A stretch of DNA of 64,000 nt from CAYRNR01 sp964425605. GTDB taxonomy: Bacteria; Myxococcota_A; UBA796; UBA9615; CAYRNR01. A program made the position numbers and the translations under genes. Of this stretch, positions 55,194 through 63,455 are shown in pieces. Where the stretch lies: positions 1 through 64,000 of the forward strand of contig CAYRNR010000003.1 in the NCBI GenBank assembly GCA_964425605.1. The letters run 5' to 3'. The first letter of the stretch is position 1; every line of letters starts with the position of its first letter. The notes beneath the pieces were generated by a model. That model made no database searches, was not told the origin of the DNA, and saw nothing but the letters and a program-made list of their open reading frames with translations.

Positions 55194-57055
55194 CAGGGTC
55201 CTCCGTAGATCAGATACGCAGCGCCCCGTCCCCCGTCGTCGGCGTACGCACCCAGGATGAAGTCGGCATATCCGTCGTTGTCCAGGTCGCCCGCCCGCGC
55301 CACCGAGTAGCCTGTCTCACTGTTGTCCGACTCCCCGATGAAGGTGATGCTGCCGGACGACAGGAATCGGGGGCCAGAGACGGGACCGTTGATCCGATAG
55401 GCAGCCCCGAGATCGTCGCCGCCCACTTCGTGGCCGGGCGCCCCGACCACCAGATCGTCGAAGCCATCGCCATCGATATCACCGACCCCGGCGACCGAGC
55501 TGCCCGCGTGTGCATGCTCGCTCTCACCGATGAGCCGCGTATCCAGCACCGACAGATCGTGATCACCCACCACGGGACCGTGGACCAGGACAGCGGCGCC
55601 GCCGTGTTCGAAGCCCTCGCTGCCGCTGCAGGCGCCCACGAGTACGTCGAGATTCCCGTCACCGTCCACATCGCCCGCAGACGAGACCGAGCAGCCGGCG
55701 CTGGCGCCCGGCGCGCCGAGGAGGGTCGCGTCGGCGACGGACAGATCCAGGGTGCCCACCATGGGACCGTGGACCAGGTACACGGCACCACCGCTGCCAT
55801 AGTAGGGCGCACCCACCAGCACATCGTCCAGACCATCACCGTTCATGTCCCCCGCACTCGCGACGGCGTACCCGGCGCTGTGCATCGTCGCCTGGCCCAC
55901 GAGCACGGCATCGGCCGCAGACAGAGAGAAGGTACCCGTGACCGTGCCGTTGACGATGTAGGCGGCGCCTGACATGGATCCGTTGTAGTTGACCATGTAT
56001 GCGCCCACGAGGAGATCGGACAGCCCGTCCCCGTCGACATCGCCGGCGGATGAGATCGCGCTGCCCGCGTGGTCGAAACCCGCCGCCCCCATGAGCTTGG
56101 CATCCGCGGTGGCGAGCGGGCGTGTTCCCGTGACCGGGCCGTGGATCAGGTAGACCGCCCCCGCCCACGTGCCCCCTTCGCTGTTGTCCGGAGCGCCGAT
56201 CAGAAGATCGGCGTACCCATCGCCGTTGACGTCACCGGCCGAAGCGACGGCATCCCCGGCATAGTCGAGGTCGGTCTCGCCGGGAAACGTGGCGTCCGCG
56301 TACGACAGGTACATCACTCCCCAGGCGGGGCCATGTACGAGGTACGCGGTGCCGGCGTCGTAGTAGTGGTTGTGCACCTGGAAGGCGCCCACGAGCACGT
56401 CGTCGTACCCATCGCCATTCACATCGCCCGCCCCAGCCACCGAATACCCGGCGCTGTCGTGGAGCCCGCCCTTGAGCTTGGCATCTGCGGCGTACAGGTC
56501 GACCGAGGTGCACGGACCTTCCTCGATGCCGTCACAGTCGCTGTCCACCCCGTCGCAGATGTCCTCCTGGTCGGCCAGGGGGATGGGAATGGAGGGATCC
56601 GAGTCGTCGCAGTCGCCCTGACACTCGGTCAGGCCGTCCCCGTCGTCGTCCACATCCTCGTCCGTGGCCGGGTCACAGTCGTTGTCCACGCCGCCATCGC
56701 AGACCTCGTCGGCGCCGGGGTGGATCTCGGGATCGTGGTCGTCGCAGTCCTCATCCCAGTCCCACCCATCCCCATCGGCGTCCGACGGGGTGGTGTCATC
56801 GTCGTCCCCGGCCGAGGCGGAGTCGTCGTCGTCATCGGTCGCTCCGGAGTCGTCGTCGTCGTCACCGGTCGTGTCGTCGTCCCCCTCGTTGCAGCCTGGC
56901 CAATCGGCGCAGTCGCTGTCGTCGCAGTCGATCTCGCCGTCGCCGTCGTTGTCGGTGAAGTCGTCGCAGTGCTCGGTCGAGGCCTCGTCCGGGCAGCCGC
57001 ACAGCAGCGTGAAAGAGAGCGCGACGAGCCAGAACAGGAGGTGGCGCACGGTCAT
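55193..57055 (-). CDS. Surface lipoprotein with Asp-rich linker, MopE-like motif and FG-GAP repeats (copy 2)
   Basis: A 620-residue lipoprotein with the same plan as the 51056-52924 product: MTVRHLLFWLVALSF signal with lipobox LCGC, the NDGDGEIDCDDSDC module, an Asp linker, the MopE-like DGDGWDWDEDCDDHDPEIHPGADE motif and seven FG-GAP repeats (GDVNGDGYDDVLVGAFQV). Full alignment shows repeat-by-repeat correspondence, so the two arose by gene duplication. The start at 57055 is chosen over the upstream ATG at 57148 because it yields the signal peptide. It is the first gene of the operon with the solenoid and FG-GAP copy 1. A calcium-dependent surface adhesin or recognition role is likely. Confidence 0.85.
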   Translation of the reverse strand: MTVRHLLFWLVALSFTLLCGCPDEASTEHCDDFTDNDGDGEIDCDDSDCADWPGCNEGDDDTTGDDDDDSGATDDDDDSASAGDDDDTTPSDADGDGWDWDEDCDDHDPEIHPGADEVCDGGVDNDCDPATDEDVDDDGDGLTECQGDCDDSDPSIPIPLADQEDICDGVDSDCDGIEEGPCTSVDLYAADAKLKGGLHDSAGYSVAGAGDVNGDGYDDVLVGAFQVHNHYYDAGTAYLVHGPAWGVMYLSYADATFPGETDLDYAGDAVASAGDVNGDGYADLLIGAPDNSEGGTWAGAVYLIHGPVTGTRPLATADAKLMGAAGFDHAGSAISSAGDVDGDGLSDLLVGAYMVNYNGSMSGAAYIVNGTVTGTFSLSAADAVLVGQATMHSAGYAVASAGDMNGDGLDDVLVGAPYYGSGGAVYLVHGPMVGTLDLSVADATLLGAPGASAGCSVSSAGDVDGDGNLDVLVGACSGSEGFEHGGAAVLVHGPVVGDHDLSVLDTRLIGESEHAHAGSSVAGVGDIDGDGFDDLVVGAPGHEVGGDDLGAAYRINGPVSGPRFLSSGSITFIGESDNSETGYSVARAGDLDNDGYADFILGAYADDGGRGAAYLIYGGP

Positions 57056-57183
57056 CGGAGTCCCCCACTGGTTTCGAATCATACCACTGCGACAAGAAGG
57101 GGCCGGAACAGCGATTGAAATGTCCGGGCGCGCTGCTGCGTATCCCATGACATGGCCGGACGTACCGTCCGAGGGAAGGCGAC

Positions 57184-57411
57184 ATGAGCAACGAGGTCAT
57201 GAGGGTCCAGCGCGGGGTCGGGACGGCCTACCTGCTGTGGCTACTGGGATTCGTGGGGCTGGCCGGAATCCACCGCTTCTACGTGGGGCGGCCCATCAGC
57301 GGCATCATCTGGCTGCTGACCGGCGGGCTGTTCTTCGTGGGCCAGATCGTGGATCTGGTGATGATGCCGCGCATGGTGGACGACCACAACAACGGCGCCA
57401 AGGTGTGGTGA
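57184..57411 (+). CDS. TM2-domain membrane protein
   Basis: A 75-residue protein with two membrane helices (TAYLLWLLGFVGLAGIHRFYVG and SGIIWLLTGGLFFVGQIVDLVMMP) separated by a short turn. The GIHRFYVGR phrase with the final DLVMMPRMVDDHN is the TM2 domain pattern. The start has GGGAAGG about six bases before the ATG. TM2 proteins are small and of unclear function in bacteria. It precedes the TIM-barrel gene by 31 bases, but that gene has its own promoter. Confidence 0.85.
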   Translation: MSNEVMRVQRGVGTAYLLWLLGFVGLAGIHRFYVGRPISGIIWLLTGGLFFVGQIVDLVMMPRMVDDHNNGAKVW

Positions 57412-57436
57412 CGCGGCCCGGCTGCCGGGATAGTCT
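57408..57436 (+). promoter_or_regulatory. Promoter GTGACG-N17-TAGTCT six bases before a GTG start
   Basis: GTGACG (57408-57413) and TAGTCT (57431-57436) are 17 bases apart. The GTG at 57443 follows after six bases, with no ribosome-binding site, as expected for leaderless mRNA. Confidence 0.45.
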
Positions 57437-57442
57437 CGACGC

Positions 57443-58216
57443 GTGGCCTCCCCTGACCTCGCCTACGTGATCGACTCGCTGACGGGCGCGCCGCTGCACG
57501 AGCGTCTGCGCTGGATGGCCGACCTGGAGCTGGCCGCCGAGGTGGCCAACCGCACCCAAGGCGACGAGTTCGACGATCGCCCGTACCGCGAAGCCGGAGT
57601 GCCCGTCGTCTCGGTGCAGGCCTACGCCATGCACGGGTTCCACCCCCTCCACCCCCACGCCGAAGTCCGCGCCATGGCCCGGGCTCACGTGCGTGACACC
57701 GTGGCGCTCGCGGCGAGGCTCGGCGCGCGCCACGTGATCACCGTGTGCGGGTTCGGCCAGACCGTGGTGGACGACCCGTTCGAGCGATCGCTGGCGTTCT
57801 TCGCCGAGCTGGCACCGTGGGCCGAATCCCACGGCGTGCGCATCCTCGTCGAGCCGCTGAGCCCCCAGCGCTGCGCCGCCATGGCCGATCCCCACGAGGT
57901 GGGCCGGCTCGTCGACGCGCTGGACGATCCGCAGCGGTTCGGGGTCGTGCTGGACACGGGGCACCTGCTCGACGCCGGCCTGGACCTCGACGCCCTCGCG
58001 GCCGCGTGGCTGCGGCCGGTGGCGGCCGTCCAGCTCAAGGGGCCGGCCTCTGCGCCGCCCACCGCAGCCCTGGCAGGGAGCTGGCTGCAACGCCTGCAAT
58101 CGGCCCCCAGCCTGCTGAGCATCGAGCACCGTCAGCCCATCACGCTGCGGGCCGCAGAGGAGCTGGTCATGGACCTGAGACGCCAACTTGCCCACGTTTG
58201 CGCGCCGATGCCCTAA
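57443..58216 (+). CDS. Xylose isomerase-like TIM-barrel protein
   Basis: A 257-residue soluble protein of the sugar phosphate isomerase/epimerase-like TIM-barrel group (PF01261-type). It has strands such as VPVVSVQAYAMHGFHPLH, ARHVITVCGFG, VRILVEPLSP (Glu in the metal site), FGVVLDTGHLLDAG (Asp-x-x-His pair) and LSIEHR. Metal ligands Glu, Asp, His and Glu appear in the expected order. Relatives isomerise hydroxypyruvate or inosose or epimerise sugars. The substrate here is unknown. The GTG start is set by a -10 box six bases upstream. The next gene begins 26 bases downstream and encodes an unrelated kinase. Confidence 0.78.
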   Translation: MASPDLAYVIDSLTGAPLHERLRWMADLELAAEVANRTQGDEFDDRPYREAGVPVVSVQAYAMHGFHPLHPHAEVRAMARAHVRDTVALAARLGARHVITVCGFGQTVVDDPFERSLAFFAELAPWAESHGVRILVEPLSPQRCAAMADPHEVGRLVDALDDPQRFGVVLDTGHLLDAGLDLDALAAAWLRPVAAVQLKGPASAPPTAALAGSWLQRLQSAPSLLSIEHRQPITLRAAEELVMDLRRQLAHVCAPMP

Positions 58217-58242
58217 ACTGACTCACGAGCTATGAGGTGGGC

Positions 58243-59463
58243 ATGTCTCGTCCCCGAAAATGGAGCCTGAGGGGCCCGAACACCGAGATCGACGAGGTCA
58301 CGTCCGTCGACGTCGGGACCGTGGAGAAGGAGACGCCCGGGCACACGACGGTGGGCGCCACCTTGTCGGTCCTCAGCGGCGCCGAGGCCGGTCGCGTGGT
58401 CTACATGGGGCCCGAGGGTGGGGTGGTGGGCCGCGGCGACGAGGCCGACATCGTGTTCATGGACACGACCATCTCCCGCGCCCACGTGAGCATCCGGATG
58501 CACGGCGGCGACTTCTGGATCCGCGATCTGGGCAGCTCCAACGGCACGTTCGTCGACGGTGCGCCCATCGAGGGACGGGTGAAGTTGCCGTCGAGCTGCC
58601 GCCTGCGCGTGGGCCGGCAGACGGTGCTGCAGTTCACGGCCCTGGACGAGCTCGGGCGCGAGCGCGAGTACCAGCGCATGCTCATCGAGGAGCGTCTGCG
58701 CTGGGAGAAGGAGCGCAGCAAGGAGCTCGAAGCCCAGGCCGCCGAGCTTCGCTCGGCCAACGAGGATCTCGAGCAGTTCGCCTTTGCCGCGTCCCACGAT
58801 CTGCGCGAGCCGCTGCGCATGGTCTCGAGCTACCTCAAGCTGCTGTCCCAGCGGTACGGGGAGGAGCTCGACGAGGACGCCAACCTGTTCATCAACTTCG
58901 CCCTGGACGGGTCCGAGCGCATGCAACAGCTGCTCGACGACCTGCTGAGCTACTGCCGCCTCGGGCGCGGGGGGCTCTCCCTGGCCGGGGTGGACATGAA
59001 CTCGGTGGTGGACCAGGTCCTGAGCAACCTCACCGTGGCCATCCGCGAGGCCGACGCCAGCGTCACCCGTGGCCAGCTGCCCACGGTGACGGGCAACCGC
59101 AGCCAGCTGGTCCAGCTGCTGCAGAACCTGGTCAGCAACGCCATCAAGTTCCGCAGCGAGGAACGCCCCGAGGTCCGCATCACCATCACCGAGCGTGCCG
59201 GCGCGAGCGTGTTCTGCGTCCGGGACAACGGCATCGGCATGGCCGCCAAGGATCAGCTGCGCATCTTCCAGATCTTCCAGCGCCTGCACAGCCGCGAGGA
59301 GTACGACGGCACGGGCATCGGCCTGACCATCGCCAAGAAGATCGTCGACCAGCACGGCGGCGAGATGTGGGTCGAATCCGCCCCTGGCGAGGGCGCCACT
59401 TTCTACTTCACGTTGCCCACCGGGGACGACGACATGGTGGACCTGACGCAGACCATCCACTGA
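58243..59463 (+). CDS. Sensor histidine kinase with N-terminal FHA domain
   Basis: A 406-residue cytoplasmic protein. An FHA domain spans about 40-135 (GGVVGRGDEADIVFMDTTISRAHVSIRMHGG, WIRDLGSSNGTFV). A coiled-coil segment follows (EYQRMLIEERLRWEKERSKELEAQ). The histidine kinase core has H-box FAFAASHDLREPLRMV, N-box LQNLVSNAIKF, G1 DNGIGM and G2 GTGIGLTIAKK. The FHA domain should bind a phosphothreonine protein, linking Ser/Thr kinases to two-component signalling. The ATG at 58243 has GAGGTG ahead of it and is preferred over the GTG at 58237. No response regulator is encoded nearby. The stop overlaps the next ATG by one base. Confidence 0.92.
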   Translation: MSRPRKWSLRGPNTEIDEVTSVDVGTVEKETPGHTTVGATLSVLSGAEAGRVVYMGPEGGVVGRGDEADIVFMDTTISRAHVSIRMHGGDFWIRDLGSSNGTFVDGAPIEGRVKLPSSCRLRVGRQTVLQFTALDELGREREYQRMLIEERLRWEKERSKELEAQAAELRSANEDLEQFAFAASHDLREPLRMVSSYLKLLSQRYGEELDEDANLFINFALDGSERMQQLLDDLLSYCRLGRGGLSLAGVDMNSVVDQVLSNLTVAIREADASVTRGQLPTVTGNRSQLVQLLQNLVSNAIKFRSEERPEVRITITERAGASVFCVRDNGIGMAAKDQLRIFQIFQRLHSREEYDGTGIGLTIAKKIVDQHGGEMWVESAPGEGATFYFTLPTGDDDMVDLTQTIH

Positions 59464-61409
59464 TGCACTCACCACGCCCCCGACTCCGCGCCGCGACCTG
59501 GCTCGCGCTCGCCCTGCTGACGACCCCCGCGTGCCAGGAGGAGGACGACGACTCGGTCGTCCCGCCGGACAAGCCCACGGCCCTGGAGCACTACCTGCTC
59601 GAGGAGGGGGAGTCCAACCACCTGCTGCCGCTGTACGTGGACGTGGACGTCCAGTCGCGCAGGGCGTGGTGCCTCTCGCGCCTGCTGGGGACCGTGGCCC
59701 AGGTGGACCTGGACGCGGCCGAGCTCATCCGGGTGCTGCCGCGCTACGAGTCCACCTCGTCGGCGCTACGGCTGAAGGGCGACGGCCCGGACGTGGTCTG
59801 GCAGCTACGCGCCGGCCCCCCTCCCCTGCTGCGCATCGAGGCGGACAGCGGTCACATGCGCGCGGTGGACGCGGGGCTCGCCGGCGCCACGGACCTGCTG
59901 CGGCTCGACGAGGACCGGCTGCTGGTGACCGGCGAGCTCGAGACCGGCGGCTACACGCTGCTGGTGCTCGACGAGCTGCTGGAGGTGACCCAGACCGAGG
60001 GCGTGGAGGTGGCGCCGCTGCAGGTGGAGATGGGCCAGGACGACACCTTCGGCGTGCTGATGCAGGGCGGCCGCATCGACGTGCGCGACGTCGACACCCT
60101 CCAACTGGTGCACACCTGCACCTCGCCGTTCATGGGCCACACCGTCGGCAACACCCTGGCCAGCCTGCCCGACGGCGACTTCGTCATCACCCAGGACACC
60201 ACGGTCGGGCGGGCGTCCTGCGACGGCGGCGAGCCGGTGGAGATCGAGGAGGGCACCGAGAACTGGGACGTCCTGGTCGACGGCGACGACGTGCTGGTGC
60301 TCGACCGCATCGGCGGCGACGAGCCCAACTGGGGCGAGCTGCGTCGCTACGACGCGGACCTCGATCGGGTCGGCGATCCCCTGCCCACGGGCAAGAACAG
60401 CGGCTACGGCGGCCTCGACGGCGACCTGGTGTGGATGAACTCCGAGGGTTCGTCCGACCTGTGGGCCGTCCACGCGAACACGGGCGAGCTGGCCCACCGA
60501 GTCCAGACGGGCCTGCACGTGGAGTCCCTCGCCGTGGATCCCGCGCGCCCCGGCCGCGTCTACGCCAGCGGCCGACTCTCGGATCTGTTGATGTGGGTGG
60601 ACATGGACACGGGCGAGTCGCTGCACGCCGCCCTCGACTTCCACTGGCCCGTCGTCCCCACCGTGGCCGACGGCAAGCTGTGGGTCCTCGATCAACTCGA
60701 CGCCGACCTGCACGCCCTGGATCTGGACACCCTCGACGAGCTCGCCACCCACGATCTCGGCCTGTCCACCAACACCTCGTTGACCCTGTCCGACATGGCC
60801 CTGCACCCCGGCCGCGGCACCCTCTTCGTCACCCACGGCTGGGACAACGAGCTGGTGGAGGTGGATCCCACCGACGGTACCGTCGTCAGCCGCTGGGAGC
60901 TCGGCGGCGAGGTCCTCGACAAGGACGAGTCCGGCCGCCTCGAGGTCCTCGTCGGCCCCCACGAGGTGCTCACCGTGCGCAGCGTCGACGGCCGCATCAC
61001 CCGCATCGATCCCGACGCGTCCGACACCCTCGACACGGCCGCCCCCGTCGCCGATCTCATCCCCAAGCAAACCCGGTTGCAGTACGCCGCGCTTTCCGAG
61101 GACGGCACCCTGCTCTACGTGGGCCCCTACGCCGTCGACGCCGCCACCCTCGAGCACCTGTCCGAGCAGGACCGCGGCTGGACCTTTGCCGCGCTGCAGG
61201 TGGACGGCTCCTGGATCGCCTGGCGCGGCGACGACGTCAGCATCCTCACCGTGGACTCCACCGGCGCCGTCACCTCGGTGCTGCCCACCGAGATCGTCGC
61301 CGGCGCCCAGGCCCCCGAGTTCCACTACGCCGCCGAGTGGGAGCGGCGGCTGCTGTTCACCGATCTCCGCCGCGCGGGCATCCTCGCCTGGCCGATGAAG
61401 GTGGACTGA
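59463..61409 (+). CDS. Beta-propeller lipoprotein
   Basis: A 648-residue lipoprotein (lipobox TTPAC) with a short acidic patch (QEEDDDS) and then repeating beta-blade units. These include LLGTVAQVDLDAAELIRVLPR, DRLLVTGELETGGYTLLVLDEL, GRVYASGRLSDLLMWVDMDTGE, GKLWVLDQLDADLHALDLDTL, and GTLFVTHGWDNELVEVDPTDGTVV. The pattern of W/L-V-x-D-x-D-T-G-E is that of YVTN or quinoprotein-like propellers, two of which may be present. No enzyme motif is visible. It is coupled by one base to the FHA histidine kinase gene, so it may be its extracytoplasmic sensor partner. This is speculative because the kinase has no membrane span. Confidence 0.72.
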   Translation: MHSPRPRLRAATWLALALLTTPACQEEDDDSVVPPDKPTALEHYLLEEGESNHLLPLYVDVDVQSRRAWCLSRLLGTVAQVDLDAAELIRVLPRYESTSSALRLKGDGPDVVWQLRAGPPPLLRIEADSGHMRAVDAGLAGATDLLRLDEDRLLVTGELETGGYTLLVLDELLEVTQTEGVEVAPLQVEMGQDDTFGVLMQGGRIDVRDVDTLQLVHTCTSPFMGHTVGNTLASLPDGDFVITQDTTVGRASCDGGEPVEIEEGTENWDVLVDGDDVLVLDRIGGDEPNWGELRRYDADLDRVGDPLPTGKNSGYGGLDGDLVWMNSEGSSDLWAVHANTGELAHRVQTGLHVESLAVDPARPGRVYASGRLSDLLMWVDMDTGESLHAALDFHWPVVPTVADGKLWVLDQLDADLHALDLDTLDELATHDLGLSTNTSLTLSDMALHPGRGTLFVTHGWDNELVEVDPTDGTVVSRWELGGEVLDKDESGRLEVLVGPHEVLTVRSVDGRITRIDPDASDTLDTAAPVADLIPKQTRLQYAALSEDGTLLYVGPYAVDAATLEHLSEQDRGWTFAALQVDGSWIAWRGDDVSILTVDSTGAVTSVLPTEIVAGAQAPEFHYAAEWERRLLFTDLRRAGILAWPMKVD

Positions 61410-61424
61410 CAGACCTGCCCAAAC

Positions 61425-61441
61425 GATCCGGCTTCCGGATC
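61425..61441. terminator. Inverted repeat GATCCGG-CTT-CCGGATC between convergent genes
   Basis: A perfect 7-base stem with a 3-base loop lies 16 bases after the lipoprotein stop and 73 bases from the end of the convergent glycosyltransferase gene. No T-run of note follows on either strand, so intrinsic termination is uncertain, but the location fits a bidirectional terminator. Confidence 0.4.
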
Positions 61442-61513
61442 AAAATCCCGACTCTTCCCCCAAGACCTCTCCATTCGTTCCGGAATTCGGTTCGTTTGGA
61501 TAGGTCGATATTT

Positions 61514-62647
61514 TCAGGGCGGCTCGTCGACGATACCAGCCAGCACCGCAGCAAGCTCGTGCACGCGGGTGCCCGGCCCGCGCATCGCCCTGACGTACTC
61601 GCGCCCCGCGCGACCGAGCCGTTGTCGCAGCGCAGGGTCTCCAGCGAGATGCGCCAGGGCCGCGCGCAGGGCGATCGGGTCATCCGGAGGGACGAGCAAT
61701 CCCGTGCGGCCGTCCTCCACCAGCTCGCCGATCCCCCCCACGGCCGTGGTCACCACCGTGACCCCCCGGGCCATGGCCTCCATCAGGGCGACGGGCACGC
61801 CGTCGCGGTCGCCGTCGGGGGCGACGCGGCAGGGCAGCGCCATGACGTCGACGCCTTCGTCGTAGAGGGCCTGGAGTCGGGGGCGGGGCAGGACGCCGAG
61901 CGCTTCGAGGTCGGGTAGAGCGCCCCCAATCTCGTCGGCGGTGGCGCCCACGACGGTCCAGCGCCAGGGAAGTTCCAGGCCGGCGAGGGCCTCGCGGAGG
62001 GTCGCGTAGCCCTTCTTGGGCGCCGGTCGGGCGACGGTGAGCACGTGGAGGTGGTCCGGGCTGGAGGGAGGTGCGGGCACGGCTTCCTCGATGGCCAAGG
62101 GCAGCACGATCGGGTCCGCACCAGCGCGATCGCGGCAGGCGCGCGCCCCGTCCTCGGAGATGGCGATGGCGCGGGTGGCGCTGCGCAGCGTCCACAGGCC
62201 CAGCGCGGTGGGGACGTGGATGCCGCGGGCGTGGACGGTGACGACCAGGGGGATGCCGGCCATGCGGCAGGCGGCCGCGGCCACGGCAGCGGCATGACCG
62301 AGGAAGTGGGCGTGGACGACTCCGACGCCGTCGTCGGCGAGGCGCCGGGCCCACCACGCCGCGCGGCGCAGATCCTTGGGGCGACCGCCGAGTTCGGCCC
62401 ACACGGTCTCCAGGAACCCGGGCACGGGCAGGGTGCGACGGCCCCAGCGGGCGCGCGGGATCGCCTGCACGAGGTCGGCGGGCAGGATGTCGTGATCCGG
62501 TCCGTCGCGGGGCTCCAGGGTCCAGGCGCGCACGTCGACACCCGCGTCCCGCAGCGCCGCGATCTCGCTGTACACGAAGGTCTCCGACGCCGTGGGGTAG
62601 CGGCCGATCAGGTAGGCGGCGACGGGTTGGGTCGGGGGCGCGGCCAT
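61514..62647 (-). CDS. Glycosyltransferase family 4 (GT-B fold)
   Basis: A 377-residue GT-B glycosyltransferase with the N-domain phrase GRYPTASETFVYSEIAALRDAG, typical of GT4 enzymes that transfer from nucleotide sugars. The C-domain has LHVLTVARPAPKKGYATL (donor-side strand) and DGVPVALMEAMARGVTVVTTAVGGIGELV (the E-x7-E motif region). The enzyme is cytoplasmic and probably acts in surface polysaccharide or glycolipid synthesis. It is divergent from a sulfotransferase gene 56 bases away, so the two may modify the same glycan. The donor and acceptor sugars are not predictable. Confidence 0.88.
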   Translation of the reverse strand: MAAPPTQPVAAYLIGRYPTASETFVYSEIAALRDAGVDVRAWTLEPRDGPDHDILPADLVQAIPRARWGRRTLPVPGFLETVWAELGGRPKDLRRAAWWARRLADDGVGVVHAHFLGHAAAVAAAACRMAGIPLVVTVHARGIHVPTALGLWTLRSATRAIAISEDGARACRDRAGADPIVLPLAIEEAVPAPPSSPDHLHVLTVARPAPKKGYATLREALAGLELPWRWTVVGATADEIGGALPDLEALGVLPRPRLQALYDEGVDVMALPCRVAPDGDRDGVPVALMEAMARGVTVVTTAVGGIGELVEDGRTGLLVPPDDPIALRAALAHLAGDPALRQRLGRAGREYVRAMRGPGTRVHELAAVLAGIVDEPP

Positions 62648-62689
62648 GACAACCCCGACGGTGGCAGATCACCCAGGCGCGCACAAGAG

Positions 62690-62695
62690 TATGCT
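62690..62695 (+). promoter_or_regulatory. -10-like TATGCT eight bases before an ATG start
   Basis: TATGCT is followed by eight bases and then the ATG at 62704. No Shine-Dalgarno is present. No -35 of note is seen at the right spacing. Confidence 0.35.
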
Positions 62696-62703
62696 TGGCC
62701 ACG

Positions 62704-63420
62704 ATGGCGCGCGTGATCTTCCTGATGGGTGTCCAGCGCTCCGGCACGAACGCCCTGTTCAAGTCCCTGTCCAGCAGCGCGGAGGTGCGAGCGTTCAATG
62801 AGAGCATGGACAGCCCGTGGTTCCACGAGCTCGACCTGCGGCCCGAGGCCGAGGTCCGGGCGCTGCTGGAGGAGGATCCCCGGCCCGTCGTCCTCAAGCC
62901 CATCAACGAGACCAAGGCGCGGGCGGTCCACGACGTGTTGCGCGAGTGGGGCGACCACGACGTGCGGGTGGCGTGGACCTACCGGGACCCGGTCAACTGC
63001 TACCACTCCCACGTGAGGCGGTGGCGCGGATTCCGTGGGCAGCCCGAGGCGTTCGCGCGCCACTGGGCTCAGCGCAACGGCTCGGTGATCGACGCCATGG
63101 AGGGCCACGGCGCGCGCATCGCAGTGGTCCGATACGAGGACCTGGCCGTGGACGCGGCGGTCCTGGATCAGCTGAGCGCGTTCCTGGGGATACCGGCGTG
63201 CTACCTGTTCCGCCCGGATCGGGCCGGGGGCTGGCGCGAGGTGCCGGCGCCCGAGCAGGATCTCATCGCGCGCGAGACGGCCGACGTGCTCGCGCGTCTC
63301 GACCGGCAACGACGCTTCGCGGCGCGGCCCGATCCGCGGATGCTGACCAACCGGCTGCGCCGGATGGAGGGCCGCATCCGGCGACAGATCTTCAAGCTGC
63401 GCAGGGTAGCGTCGGGGTAA
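62704..63420 (+). CDS. Sulfotransferase-like protein
   Basis: A 238-residue protein of the PAPS-dependent sulfotransferase fold. The N-terminal VIFLMGVQRSGTNALFKSL is the 5'-phosphosulfate-binding loop, and RVAWTYRDPVNCYHSH is the 3'-phosphate-binding strand and helix. The rest is helical with a basic end (RLRRMEGRIRRQIFKLRRV). It could transfer sulfate to a carbohydrate or lipid. Together with the divergent GT4 enzyme it suggests a sulfated surface glycan. The catalytic His or Glu is not obvious, so the acceptor is not known. It has a leaderless-type start. Confidence 0.82.
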   Translation: MARVIFLMGVQRSGTNALFKSLSSSAEVRAFNESMDSPWFHELDLRPEAEVRALLEEDPRPVVLKPINETKARAVHDVLREWGDHDVRVAWTYRDPVNCYHSHVRRWRGFRGQPEAFARHWAQRNGSVIDAMEGHGARIAVVRYEDLAVDAAVLDQLSAFLGIPACYLFRPDRAGGWREVPAPEQDLIARETADVLARLDRQRRFAARPDPRMLTNRLRRMEGRIRRQIFKLRRVASG

Positions 63421-63449
63421 CTGACCTGGTGCGGCCGAGGGGGTATCCT
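63421..63449 (+). promoter_or_regulatory. Promoter CTGACC-N17-TATCCT six bases before an ATG start
   Basis: CTGACC (63421-63426) and TATCCT (63444-63449) are 17 bases apart. The ATG at 63456 follows after six bases with no Shine-Dalgarno, again suggesting a leaderless mRNA. Confidence 0.5.
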
Positions 63450-63455
63450 GGCGCC

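Noticed and set aside
964..57055. The Asp-coding repeats as sequencing or assembly artefacts
   Set aside because: They occur in many different genes, keep frame in each, and always lie next to a lipidated cysteine or a sorting tail, so they are biological.
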